The notes under the pieces: generated by a model | Told to the model about the DNA's origin: nothing | What the model saw: only the letters and a program-made list of their open reading frames with translations | Database searches by the model: none | Origin: Candidatus Sumerlaeia bacterium | GTDB lineage: Bacteria > Sumerlaeota > Sumerlaeia > SLMS01 > JAHLLQ01 | DNA length: 64,000 bases | Direction of reading: 5' to 3' | Assembly: GCA_028284075.1 (NCBI GenBank) | Contig: JANQSL010000167.1 | Coordinates: 1-64,000, forward strand | Shown: piece after piece, positions 50,836 to 59,811 of the stretch | How positions within the stretch are numbered: position 1 is the stretch's first letter | Layout of the letters: each line of letters begins with the position of its first letter | Program-made: the position numbers and the translations under genes

Positions 50836-51651
50836 ATGGCAATCATCGAAGACCTTCAGGACCTTGAGCACCCTCGCCCCGTCATTCAGTTGGGGAAGAG
50901 CGGCACAACAGTGGAAACAGCGGTTCCCGCAATCCTTCGCACAAAGAAGCGGAGTCTCAGGACCGATACCGTCATTATCTCCGATGTGCACCTGGGCAGC
51001 GATGTTTGCCGCGCAAAGGACCTTCGGAAGGCTCTCGCCGAGTGGTATCCCTTCCGGCGGCTTATCATTCTCGGCGACCTCTTTGACGACCTGAACTTCT
51101 CCCGCCTGAAGAAAAACCACTTCGGGCTGTTGGACGATTTCCGCAAGCTGACCAAACCCCGGCGCGGCGTCACGATTGACTGGGTGGAAGGCAACCATGA
51201 CGAGACCGCCGACAAGGTGATTCCTCACCTCATCGGCGCTCGCATTCACAAGCAGCTGATGCTGGAGATGTACGGCAAAAAGTACCTCTTCATCCACGGC
51301 CACCAGTTTGACGACTTCCTGAACGACCATCCCGTCGTGACCGGCATCGCCAGCCGCTTCTACGAGTCGGTCCAGCGGCGCGAAGGCGATGCTCAAAAGG
51401 TCAGCCGATGGCTCAAGCGGCAGTCCAAGACATGGGTGAAAGCGGCGAATCACATCGAGACACGTGCACGCAGCTACGCCTCACGCTTCGGTGCCGACAC
51501 AGTCCTCTGTGGCCATACACACTATTACAATGCAAACACCGACAGCGGCGACGAAGCCGTGCAGTATTACAACACGGGTTGTTGGGCGGACTCACCGAGC
51601 ACTCTCACCACCATCGACGACAAAGGCCTGCGGCGGCATTTGTACAGGTAG
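50836..51651 (+). CDS. LpxH-like metallophosphoesterase (UDP-2,3-diacylglucosamine diphosphatase family)
   Basis: 'DTVIISDVHLGSDVCRAKDL', 'LIILGDLFDDLNF', 'WVEGNHDETADK', 'LFIHGHQFDDF', 'TVLCGHTHYYNA', 'YYNTGCWADSPSTLTTID'. Confidence 0.9.
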   Translation: MAIIEDLQDLEHPRPVIQLGKSGTTVETAVPAILRTKKRSLRTDTVIISDVHLGSDVCRAKDLRKALAEWYPFRRLIILGDLFDDLNFSRLKKNHFGLLDDFRKLTKPRRGVTIDWVEGNHDETADKVIPHLIGARIHKQLMLEMYGKKYLFIHGHQFDDFLNDHPVVTGIASRFYESVQRREGDAQKVSRWLKRQSKTWVKAANHIETRARSYASRFGADTVLCGHTHYYNANTDSGDEAVQYYNTGCWADSPSTLTTIDDKGLRRHLYR

Positions 51652-51668
51652 TGAATGTCCTGAGTATA

Positions 51669-51701
51669 ACAACGGCCACGGCATATCGCCGTGACCGTTG
51701 T
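51669..51701. terminator. Bidirectional hairpin terminator
   Basis: ACAACGG-c-CACGGC-ATATC-GCCGTG-a-CCGTTGT between convergent stops 51651(+) and 51728(-). Confidence 0.75.
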
Positions 51702-51727
51702 CCAGCCGCTCCTCAAAGTGCAACGGG

Positions 51728-54700
51728 TCAGTTTGCCGTCACACTGACCTGATCCAGGTAGAAGAAATTCCCGCCGCCGCTCTGGTCATAGGTGCCGCCT
51801 TTGGCGAAGAGCGTGATCGTGCCGCTTGTTGCGGTGACCGTTGCCGTGTAGTTCACCCACACATCGTTGCCCTGACCTTCCAGCTTCGTGTAATTGACGG
51901 AACCCGCTTCCGCATTGGTGCCGCCCGTCAGGTCATAACCGAACTCCAGCCACTGATCGCCTGCTCCCGCCTGGCGTTTTAACCACGCCGAAATGTCGTA
52001 GGACTGGCCGGAGGTGACACTGATCGTCTGATACACACCGCCATGAAGCCGAAGGCTGTCGCTGCGTGACCAGTATTGCGAGGAGGCTCCATCATGTTTG
52101 TTCAGCGTCGCTTCGCCAAACGTGATCGGGTTCGACCAGCCGCTGCTCCAGGAGGTCCAGCCGTTGCCGACACCGCCGGTAAAGCCATCCTCGAAGCTGC
52201 CGTTCGTTACAATGGCGCCCGGCGGAGGGGTCGGAGTGGGAGTCGGTGTCGGTGTGGGCGTTGGCGTGGGACCGGAAGCCACTGCAAAAGCATCGATTTC
52301 GTAGTACAACGGCGAGACAAAGGCCGCGCCGAGACTGTCACGATCATCTCCGTTACCGGAATTCCAGTCATCCGCCGACTTGTTGCCGTCCAGAATTCCC
52401 GCTGCAAACAGATCAATCCGAAGACCCGTCACACCTGCGGCGATTGGACCGCTGGTGCTTGTCAGGCGCGTCAACGATGCACCAATGCTGCCGGGTTGAG
52501 CCGTGCCGAAAGCGATGGCTGTCACTTCCTCTTTCAACAACGTCCAGTTGGATGATGCGGAAACAGTCGTGTCGCTTGTCACGTACACATCGTAATGCTG
52601 CCACACCCGTGCATCCGCACCCGTGTTGCCGGCGAACACGCGAAGCTCTGTCAGATCCTTCGCGCTGCCGAGCGGCCAGAAGCCGCTCCATGCCGCCGTA
52701 TTCTCGCCGGGATAGTCCCGGGTCAACCCGCTCAGGCCCGTAAGAGACGCGCCATCGGTGAATGCCGGTTCCTGCTCCGCCGGGTTACTGTTGGCGGAGT
52801 GAAAGCCGCCGAGAATCTTTGTCCCCACGACGCCGTCGATGCTATCGGAGGAACTTGGCTGAATGCTTAATGCCGCGGGGCTTGCCGCGGTTTCCGTCGT
52901 CACGTTGACCGGTGCGGGTGTGGGCGTAGGGGTTGGAGTCGGTGTCGGTGTCGGAGTGGGAGTTGGCGTTGGTGTTCCGTTTCCAGTGCGAGTGAATTCG
53001 ATGTAGTTAAGATTGAACCCTGAGCTCTCCAGATTCATCCGGACCGTATTGCCCGATGCCAGCAGGTTCACGGTACCCATGTCCAGGTCAGTCCAGTTTT
53101 GCCAGCCGCCGGTTGCTGCAAACGCTTTTGATCCGGTTTGATTGACACTGTTAATGGACAGAGAAAGGGTTCCGCCCGCGCTTTCCGATGCAACGCGTGC
53201 GCGAACACTGTACTCGCCATCCGTTGGGACCGTAACACTCGAAAATTCAAGCCACTCACCTGCGTTGATCCAGCCAACGTTGAAGCCTCCCTCGGAACAA
53301 ACCTCGATATCCACATCCGTGGACCGATACTGCCCTCCGCTGTTTCCGGCGTCTGAATCCGAGTACGTGTCGAAGTCTTCCGCTTCCAGTTTGAACGGAC
53401 TTGCCGGAATCATCGAGACGCCGTCGATGTAGTAGTAGTTGCTGGAGCCGTCCGTGTTGGCCTGACCACCGAACGCGAAGAGCGTTGTTGTGTTGCCGGT
53501 GGCGACGACGGACTGGCTGTAGGTCACCCATGTCTCCGGCGGACTGCCGTCGAGCGGGGTGTAAACGACCGAGCCTGCCAGGGGATCTGTTCCGCCGGTC
53601 AGATCGTAGCCGAACTCCAGTGTCTGGTCTGATGCGCCCTCAAAGCGGCGAAGATGCGCTTCAATATCATACGACTCGCCTTCGACGGTGGGAACCTGCT
53701 GATAAACGCCTCCGACAAAAGGAAGAGAATCGGTTCGGGCCCAGTATTGAGCGTAATCCCCCTCGTATTTGTTGAAACCCGTTTGGCCGAAGGTAATGGG
53801 ATTCGACCCCGCTCCCGTCCACGATATCCACCCGTCGCCCACGCCGTTTGTGAAGCCCTCTTCAAAGCCGCCGTTAACAACAACGCCGCTGTCGGAGGCA
53901 CAGGCATCCGGAGTCTGCGACCCCGCGGCATAGTTTTGGGCGGCCGCATGCTGGAAGGAGTCCCACAGATCCTGGCCGACTCCTCTCGGGTTCTGATTGC
54001 GCAGCCCCAGGAGAGAAAAGTTCTCCCAGCCCGGCGAGTCCGGATAGATAAACCACGCGAGACAAACCACGGGATGATTCCCCGGCGTGTTGTTCCAGTT
54101 GTTCACCTCACTGAAAACGTTGATGAGAAACTGTGCCGTTTGCGACTCCTGGTAGGCATCATTGACGGGATTCGTCTGACGATTCCATTCGAGAACATAG
54201 AGAGGCTTGTCGCAAAAACCGTAATCGTCAATGACGTCGATTTGCGCGATCATGTTGTTCATGAAATCGTTGGTGGCGGTTGCCGCATCGAACCATGGCG
54301 CACCATAGCTGTGCAGTGCAAACCCGTCCGTGTCGCCGGGACCAAGCGCCGCGCACATCTGACTCAGATAAACAAGGCCATCCGTGTGACGCACCTCTCC
54401 GATGAAATCGCCCGGCGAGACAGGACCCACCAGAACGATCTGTTCGCCAAGGGGACTGGAGACACTCTTGATCGTGCTGCGAATCTGTTTGTAGAAGTCG
54501 ATGTACTCCGTCGCCGTCAGAACTCCGCCACCGTACTCGTCATAGAGATTCATCTCATTGCCGATCTGCCAGATGTGGCAAAAGTTCGACGCCTGCTGGA
54601 CGGCCACGGCGAGATCGTTGAGATACTGGGTGCGCTCCGCCGGCGCCGGAATGGACCAGCCCCAGCGAGGCTGGATGCGGATCACGACAGAGTGCCCCTT

Positions 54701-54940
54701 GTTGGTGATTGTCTGAAACTTCGAGGCCTGGTCGTTCATCGTCCAGCCGCCGTCATAAAGGTTTACGGTTTCCAGATCCCAGATTCCTTTTCCACCCGTC
54801 ATGGCTTCCACATCGTTCGATGACTCGGACCCGTACCAGTGAATGCCATAGAGCCACGGGCTGTCCGCCATTGCCAACAGCGGAACAATCATCGCAAACG
54901 CGATGGCTGTAACAACACGTTGAAAACACTGACGCTGCAT
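51728..54940 (-). CDS. Secreted modular glycoside hydrolase-like protein (clan A-type catalytic domain, duplicated CBM-like domain, CBM6-like domain, TP-repeat linkers)
   Basis: Signal peptide; 'PWLYGIHWYGSESSNDVEAMTGGKGIWDLETVNLYDGG', 'FCHIWQIGNEMNLYDEY', 'PLYVLEWNRQ'; CBM6-like 'FKLEAEDFDTYSDSDAGNSGGQYRSTDVDIEVCSEGGFNVGWINAGEWLEF'; (TP)n linkers. Confidence 0.85.
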   Translation of the reverse strand: MQRQCFQRVVTAIAFAMIVPLLAMADSPWLYGIHWYGSESSNDVEAMTGGKGIWDLETVNLYDGGWTMNDQASKFQTITNKGHSVVIRIQPRWGWSIPAPAERTQYLNDLAVAVQQASNFCHIWQIGNEMNLYDEYGGGVLTATEYIDFYKQIRSTIKSVSSPLGEQIVLVGPVSPGDFIGEVRHTDGLVYLSQMCAALGPGDTDGFALHSYGAPWFDAATATNDFMNNMIAQIDVIDDYGFCDKPLYVLEWNRQTNPVNDAYQESQTAQFLINVFSEVNNWNNTPGNHPVVCLAWFIYPDSPGWENFSLLGLRNQNPRGVGQDLWDSFQHAAAQNYAAGSQTPDACASDSGVVVNGGFEEGFTNGVGDGWISWTGAGSNPITFGQTGFNKYEGDYAQYWARTDSLPFVGGVYQQVPTVEGESYDIEAHLRRFEGASDQTLEFGYDLTGGTDPLAGSVVYTPLDGSPPETWVTYSQSVVATGNTTTLFAFGGQANTDGSSNYYYIDGVSMIPASPFKLEAEDFDTYSDSDAGNSGGQYRSTDVDIEVCSEGGFNVGWINAGEWLEFSSVTVPTDGEYSVRARVASESAGGTLSLSINSVNQTGSKAFAATGGWQNWTDLDMGTVNLLASGNTVRMNLESSGFNLNYIEFTRTGNGTPTPTPTPTPTPTPTPTPTPAPVNVTTETAASPAALSIQPSSSDSIDGVVGTKILGGFHSANSNPAEQEPAFTDGASLTGLSGLTRDYPGENTAAWSGFWPLGSAKDLTELRVFAGNTGADARVWQHYDVYVTSDTTVSASSNWTLLKEEVTAIAFGTAQPGSIGASLTRLTSTSGPIAAGVTGLRIDLFAAGILDGNKSADDWNSGNGDDRDSLGAAFVSPLYYEIDAFAVASGPTPTPTPTPTPTPTPPPGAIVTNGSFEDGFTGGVGNGWTSWSSGWSNPITFGEATLNKHDGASSQYWSRSDSLRLHGGVYQTISVTSGQSYDISAWLKRQAGAGDQWLEFGYDLTGGTNAEAGSVNYTKLEGQGNDVWVNYTATVTATSGTITLFAKGGTYDQSGGGNFFYLDQVSVTAN
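52214..52276 (-). repeat. Low-complexity (TP)n linker-coding repeat
   Basis: gtcggagtgggagtcggtgtcggtgtgggcgttggcgtggg on + strand; encodes TPTPTPTPTPTPTP on the - strand. Confidence 0.9.
52913..52980 (-). repeat. Low-complexity (TP)n linker-coding repeat
   Basis: gtgtgggcgtaggggttggagtcggtgtcggtgtcggagtgggagttggcgttggtgtt on + strand; encodes TPTPTP... on the - strand. Confidence 0.9.
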
Positions 54941-55176
54941 GGGAACTCCTGTGTTCTTCCCGCCACGGGTTCGGAAGCGCGGAGGAATTCAGGCACAGTG
55001 AGAGGCATGACAACCCGGCTCACTGAAACCGTTTCCGGGGGCTCCGAAGAAGCGGCAGTAAAGGAAGGATAAGATTCGTGACGTCAGGTAATCGGTTACT
55101 AAAAAATGCCCCGCCTTGTCAAGTGGGAACGGTTCGAGGGTGACCCGCCTCACCTTTGCCGCACTCCGTATGAGGG

Positions 55177-55380
55177 TTAGATTTGGGCGCCGTTTGAGAT
55201 TTCCTGGAGGCATGTCCAGCAAAGACAGTCTGGCCACCTTGAGGCGATTTCACGGCGTTGCTCATTCGTAAGCGGTATCTCCATGCACCCGCAAATGCCT
55301 GTCGCGGCACTGCAGTCAAAGGGCCGGCTGCATCGCATACAGACCTTTTGCTCCGCGTCGTTTTCAAACCCGTCGCTCAT
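55177..55380 (-). CDS. Small cysteine-rich CWC-like protein (67 aa), translationally coupled to ACP-TE
   Basis: MSDGFENDAEQKVCMRCSRPFDCSAATGICGCMEIPLTNEQRREIASRWPDCLCWTCLQEISNGAQI; ATG overlaps the upstream TGA (ATGA at 55377-55380). Confidence 0.75.
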   Translation of the reverse strand: MSDGFENDAEQKVCMRCSRPFDCSAATGICGCMEIPLTNEQRREIASRWPDCLCWTCLQEISNGAQI

Positions 55381-56660
55381 GGTTGCGATGAGGATAACCG
55401 ATAGCCGTCGATACGACGAAAGCGGGAACGCAGAATTCTTCCGATGGCTTCCGCACCCTTGCCCTTCAGCATGCTGAAATGATCTCCGGGGACCGGCGCG
55501 TAACGCGTCGGTCCCGTCAGGACTTTTTCCCAGCCAATCCGCGGGAAGATGTTGGAGTACAACGCACTTTGCCTTCCCGTGATGACAATTGCCGGAACAC
55601 GGATCGGTTTTGGAACATACTTCCACCGGGCCGAACGCGGTACTTCGAGTCGCGTTACAATGACCCGGGGAGCCTGACCTTCACCTGTTCCGTTTGCCGC
55701 GGCGGGTTGCCTGCTGAGTTGAGAACGGGCGGCGATCCGTTCGCGAAGAACCCTGAAAGCGTCTGAGACTCCTCTTTCCTTCAAATGCCTTGCGACACGC
55801 CTGTAGTCATGTCGAGTGCGGGTTGAATAAAGAGGACCCACCAGATCATACCAGCGGCGATAGGCATCCGATGGACCGGGCCACTCAAGCACCACAAGGC
55901 TTGCGACTTTTTTTCCCCGTTGTTGCAGATCACGGGCGATTTCCAGCGCGATCGCCGATCCAAAGCAATAACCTCCGAGAATGACCGGCCCCTCTTTGTG
56001 AACAGAGAGGATCTCGTTTGTGTAGTGCTTCGCCAATGCCTGAACATCTCTGAGCGTATCGCCGACAATTCCAAGACCTGTCGGCAAAATGTAAAAAGGC
56101 CGCCGGCCCAGAAACCGGGCAACATAGAGAGAACGCTGGCATCCACCCACCCAGAAAACGGGCGTACCTTCCTCACGTCTCTCCGGGGGACGAACCATCA
56201 GCATGCCTTCGTCATATGCCGACACCAGGTCCCACGTGGCAATTCTCTCCCGCAACTCATCGACAGCCTGTGCGGTAAGCCCGGACTGCAGAGCCCGGTC
56301 TTTCCAGACGTCGCAGGGAGCTTCCGAAGGCACGACGTTATCCTTGAACAGTGTTGCCAGGTATCGCGACAGTGAAGGGATATCGGGATAATCCCAGAAC
56401 AAAGTCTGATGAAGATCGGTACCGATCGCCTCCGCCAGTTCGCCCGTCATGTTCAAAGCTGTTATCGAATCGATTCCAATGGCGGCGAATTCCTCGTCTA
56501 CATCGATTTCCGAAGGGGAAACCTCCATGTGATCCGCCATCGTCTCCACCAGCCACGTGGAGATCTGCTCGGCCGTCGGCACGGACGGAAGCGGGCGAGG
56601 CTCTTTGACCTCAGGCCGTTTGGGAGGAGACTGTATGGCTTCGGACATGGTGCTTTTCAA
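55377..56660 (-). CDS. Acyl carrier protein - thioesterase didomain protein
   Basis: ACP motif 'DEEFAAIGIDSITALNMTGELAEAIGTDLHQTLFWDYPDIPSLSRYL'; alpha/beta-hydrolase TE 'PVFWVGGCQRSLYVARFLG....GPVILGGYCFGSAIALEIARDLQQRGKKVASLVVLE....VPGDHFSML'. Confidence 0.92.
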   Translation of the reverse strand: MKSTMSEAIQSPPKRPEVKEPRPLPSVPTAEQISTWLVETMADHMEVSPSEIDVDEEFAAIGIDSITALNMTGELAEAIGTDLHQTLFWDYPDIPSLSRYLATLFKDNVVPSEAPCDVWKDRALQSGLTAQAVDELRERIATWDLVSAYDEGMLMVRPPERREEGTPVFWVGGCQRSLYVARFLGRRPFYILPTGLGIVGDTLRDVQALAKHYTNEILSVHKEGPVILGGYCFGSAIALEIARDLQQRGKKVASLVVLEWPGPSDAYRRWYDLVGPLYSTRTRHDYRRVARHLKERGVSDAFRVLRERIAARSQLSRQPAAANGTGEGQAPRVIVTRLEVPRSARWKYVPKPIRVPAIVITGRQSALYSNIFPRIGWEKVLTGPTRYAPVPGDHFSMLKGKGAEAIGRILRSRFRRIDGYRLSSSQP

Positions 56661-58350
56661 ACATCCCGTTCAGATACAGTTGTCGGCAGTGAGATCGCCG
56701 GATTTTCCCGCTGGTTGTGCGGGGAATGCCTCCGGGCATCAGGAAAATGCAGTCCTCCACATGGAGTTCATGCACGCTGTGCACCGCGCGCCGGAAAGCT
56801 TTCTCCAGCTCCGCAACGCTCGTCGATCTGAGCGCGGTACGTTCCAGTTCCGCGGCAACGATAAGCCTCTCCCCGCGGGCCTTGTCCACAGAGAATGCGA
56901 CCGCTCCCGCCGGGCGGACCGCTTCGTGGCAGTGCTCGATCGTTGCCTCGATATCGCCGGGATAGTGGTTACGCCCGCCGATAATGATCAGATCCTTGAT
57001 TCGTCCCGTTACGTGCAATCGGCCTTCGTCGAGAAAACCAAGATCGCCCGTCCGCAGCCAGGGGGTGTTGCCCGTTCCGGAAATAACAGCGTGGAATGCC
57101 TCCCGGGTCTCTTTCTCTGACTGCCAATAGCCCGCCGCCACGTTCGGACCCCGCAGCAGGATTTCGCCGACATGCCGGTCCGGAAGAGCTTCAAGTGTCT
57201 CCGGCCGGGCGATGACCACCTCCTGGTCGAGCCTCGGAGTTCCGCAGGCCACACTGAAGCGAACATCGCTGTTGTTTTCAGGCCTCAAGGGATCGGCTCG
57301 ATCCTGTTCCAGAGCGGCCGGATCAAGGGAGAGGACCCGATGTGGTGTACGCGTGTCACCGGCGACAAACAACGTCGCCTCCGCGAGGCCGTAGCATGGA
57401 TGCCAGGCGTTGGAGTTGAACCCGAAAGGCCGCCAGACCTCACTAAAAGCCGTGAGGGTTTCCGCCCGTACCGGCTCGGAGCCGTTGAAGGCAACCAGCA
57501 CGGAGCTGAGATCGATACCTTCGCGCTGATCCGGACGGATGCGGCGCGCGCACAAGTCCCAGGCGAAGTTCGGTGCACCCATGATGCGGCCGCGATAACG
57601 GGTAACCGCCTGCAACCATCGAACGGGTTTCATCAGGACCGACTCCGGAGACATCAACACGCAACGGCCACCGCCGTAAACAGTCTGCATCGCCATACCG
57701 ATAAGACCCATGTCATGAAACAGCGGCAACCAGCTGATGATATTCTCTGCGGCGTCGGCACCGACGAAATCCTCGATCATGCGTTCATTGGCGACAAGAT
57801 TGTCGTGAGTAACGACAACACCCTTCGGGGCGGCAACGGAACCGGATGTGTACTGCAGAAACGCGATCGAATCAGGATCGGGAAGTGAACCCGGAGGACA
57901 TTCAGTTGATGCATCGATTTCGTCGGTCGGGAGAAACGTCAGAGAGGGATTTCCCAGCCCTTCCTCGATTCTCGGACGCAGAACATCCGTTGTCAGAATC
58001 GTTGTGGCCGTTGAATCCGCAATGATCGATGCCAGTCGCTCCGGCGAACGGCTTCGGCGTGGCGGGAAGACGGGTGTGGCGTAGACACCTCCCGTCAGGC
58101 AGCCGAGAAACGCCGCCAGATACTCCAGCCCCGTTGGATATGCGAGAATAACCGGCTTCCCGGAGAGGTTGCGGTTTTGCAGGTGTTTCGCAATCCCCGT
58201 CGCACGCGCAGCCAGTTCACTCCACGTGATTGCCTCTTCAGCGTCGGAGTTGTCCGGCAGAAACACGAACGCGTTTTCGTCGGGCTTTGTCCGTGCATGA
58301 AGCAGAAGGCACTCAACAAGAGTTCTGCATGCCGCTCGGTCGTTCGTCAT
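56611..58350 (-). CDS. Fatty-acyl-AMP ligase (FAAL; FadD32-like adenylating enzyme)
   Basis: 'IAFLQYTSGSVAAPKGVVVTHDNLVANERMI', 'WLPLFHDMGLIGMAMQTVYGGGRCVLMSPESVLMKPVRWLQAVTRYRG', 'GAPNFAWDLCARRI', 'WLRTGDLGFLDEGRLHVTGRIKDLIIIGGRNHYPGDIEATIE'. Start at MTNDRAA (58350) preferred. Confidence 0.95.
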   Translation of the reverse strand: MTNDRAACRTLVECLLLHARTKPDENAFVFLPDNSDAEEAITWSELAARATGIAKHLQNRNLSGKPVILAYPTGLEYLAAFLGCLTGGVYATPVFPPRRSRSPERLASIIADSTATTILTTDVLRPRIEEGLGNPSLTFLPTDEIDASTECPPGSLPDPDSIAFLQYTSGSVAAPKGVVVTHDNLVANERMIEDFVGADAAENIISWLPLFHDMGLIGMAMQTVYGGGRCVLMSPESVLMKPVRWLQAVTRYRGRIMGAPNFAWDLCARRIRPDQREGIDLSSVLVAFNGSEPVRAETLTAFSEVWRPFGFNSNAWHPCYGLAEATLFVAGDTRTPHRVLSLDPAALEQDRADPLRPENNSDVRFSVACGTPRLDQEVVIARPETLEALPDRHVGEILLRGPNVAAGYWQSEKETREAFHAVISGTGNTPWLRTGDLGFLDEGRLHVTGRIKDLIIIGGRNHYPGDIEATIEHCHEAVRPAGAVAFSVDKARGERLIVAAELERTALRSTSVAELEKAFRRAVHSVHELHVEDCIFLMPGGIPRTTSGKIRRSHCRQLYLNGMFEKHHVRSHTVSSQTA

Positions 58351-58360
58351 GCTCAAATCC

Positions 58361-59707
58361 TCAGCCGGAGCGGCGCTCCACCCACACGGGAATCCCCTTG
58401 GGGACTCGCAACGTAACGTACGGGTGCGGGATTGCTGAATCAGCATCCTTCGACCTGATGCGATACTTCTGGCCGATCATCGGAATTGTCACCATTGCCT
58501 CAAGTGTCGCGAAGTGTTTGCCGATGCACGTGTGCGGACCCTCTCCAAAGGGAATGTACGCATCCTTTGGAATCCTGTCCGCGTTTTCCGGCAGAAACCG
58601 CTCCGGTCTGAACTCCAGCGGTGCATCCCACAAATCCGGATCGCGATGCAGAGCGATAATGATCGTGATAAGCAGTGTTTCTTTTGGAATGCGGCAGCCG
58701 CCAACCACATCATCCTGTTGTGCACGCCGGGCCAGTCCCCAGACCGGTGGATATAGCCTGAGGCTTTCCTGAAACACCGCATGCGTGTAAGCCAGTTTGC
58801 CGACATCCTCCAGGCTCGGTTCTCTCCCCCCCAGCACCCGCTCCCACTCCTCATGAAGCCGCTCTTCCACGGAGGGATTTTGCGATATGCAGAACCACGT
58901 CCACATCAGCATGACAGACGTTGTTTCATGCCCCCCCAGCAGAACGGTGGCAACCTCGTCGCGAATCTGTTCATTGTTCAACGGCTCTCCGGTGATGGAG
59001 TCTTTCGCTGAGAACAGAATCGACATCAGGTCGTTTCCACTCTTTGAGCCTCTCTGCCGTTCAATCACTTCCATAATCAGATCATTGAAAACCTTCAGGG
59101 CGGCTCGGGCACGGCGCGTGTTATCCGCGTTGAAGACGGTCGCCACCAGAGGGTTCCCCAGGAAGGCCATGTAGTACATGACGTCAAAGGACGCATCGTT
59201 CAGCTCCTCAACACGATGCTCCATTCGCGCCCCGAGCAGAGCTTCCTGGCTGGCGGGAAGAGCAAGATTCAGCATCTCCCGGCCAAGCTCGAACGGCTTG
59301 CCGTCGGCGTATCCGTTGTTCTCCCACCGCTTCATGGTTTCCCGTGCGGACTTCGCCATGATGTCCCGGTAAGTATCCACGGTCTTTTGATGGAAACGAG
59401 GTTGGGCACGACGGCGTTGAGCCCGCCAATACGGCCCTTCGCTTTGCAGCAGCCCGTTCCCGATCAACAGTCGAAGGTTTTCAAAACGTTGAAACCGGGC
59501 GGGATTGAACAGAACCTCGCGGACTTCCGCCGCTCCCGAAACCATGACAGTATAGCCGAACCGCGTGGTGAAACCCGCCATCGGGCCGTACTTTCGACAG
59601 ATGTATTCAATGGGAGCGAGCGGGTTGTCCTCATCGCCACTGACCGTTGTCGGACCCGGTGCCAGCGGGAGAGAATCCCAGGCGGCTTTTTCTTCCTGAA
59701 CTGACAT
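58361..59707 (-). CDS. Cytochrome P450 (fatty-acid hydroxylase-like, CYP4/102/110-type sequence)
   Basis: 'LLGGHETTSVMLMW' I-helix, 'FQESLRLYPPVWGLARRA' ExxR, 'FGEGPHTCIGKHFATLEAMV' haem-Cys motif, 'GLLQSEGPYWRAQRRRAQPRFHQ'. Confidence 0.95.
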   Translation of the reverse strand: MSVQEEKAAWDSLPLAPGPTTVSGDEDNPLAPIEYICRKYGPMAGFTTRFGYTVMVSGAAEVREVLFNPARFQRFENLRLLIGNGLLQSEGPYWRAQRRRAQPRFHQKTVDTYRDIMAKSARETMKRWENNGYADGKPFELGREMLNLALPASQEALLGARMEHRVEELNDASFDVMYYMAFLGNPLVATVFNADNTRRARAALKVFNDLIMEVIERQRGSKSGNDLMSILFSAKDSITGEPLNNEQIRDEVATVLLGGHETTSVMLMWTWFCISQNPSVEERLHEEWERVLGGREPSLEDVGKLAYTHAVFQESLRLYPPVWGLARRAQQDDVVGGCRIPKETLLITIIIALHRDPDLWDAPLEFRPERFLPENADRIPKDAYIPFGEGPHTCIGKHFATLEAMVTIPMIGQKYRIRSKDADSAIPHPYVTLRVPKGIPVWVERRSG

Positions 59708-59811
59708 CTAAAGGATACTCCATCATGTCCATTATTGAATGTCCCTTGTCCGGCTCACGCCGATGTGGCAACAGGTGTCCTTGCCGGGGCGATTCAAGCG
59801 TGAGGCCGCCC

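Noticed and set aside
52214-52980. Possible tandem-repeat/CRISPR-like signal in GT-rich blocks
   Set aside because: These are (TP)n linker codons within one gene; no spacers or palindromic repeats.
53654-54823. 389-aa plus-strand ORF antisense to the glycoside hydrolase gene
   Set aside because: The minus-strand frame has a signal peptide, catalytic motifs and CBMs; the plus-strand translation has no recognisable domain.
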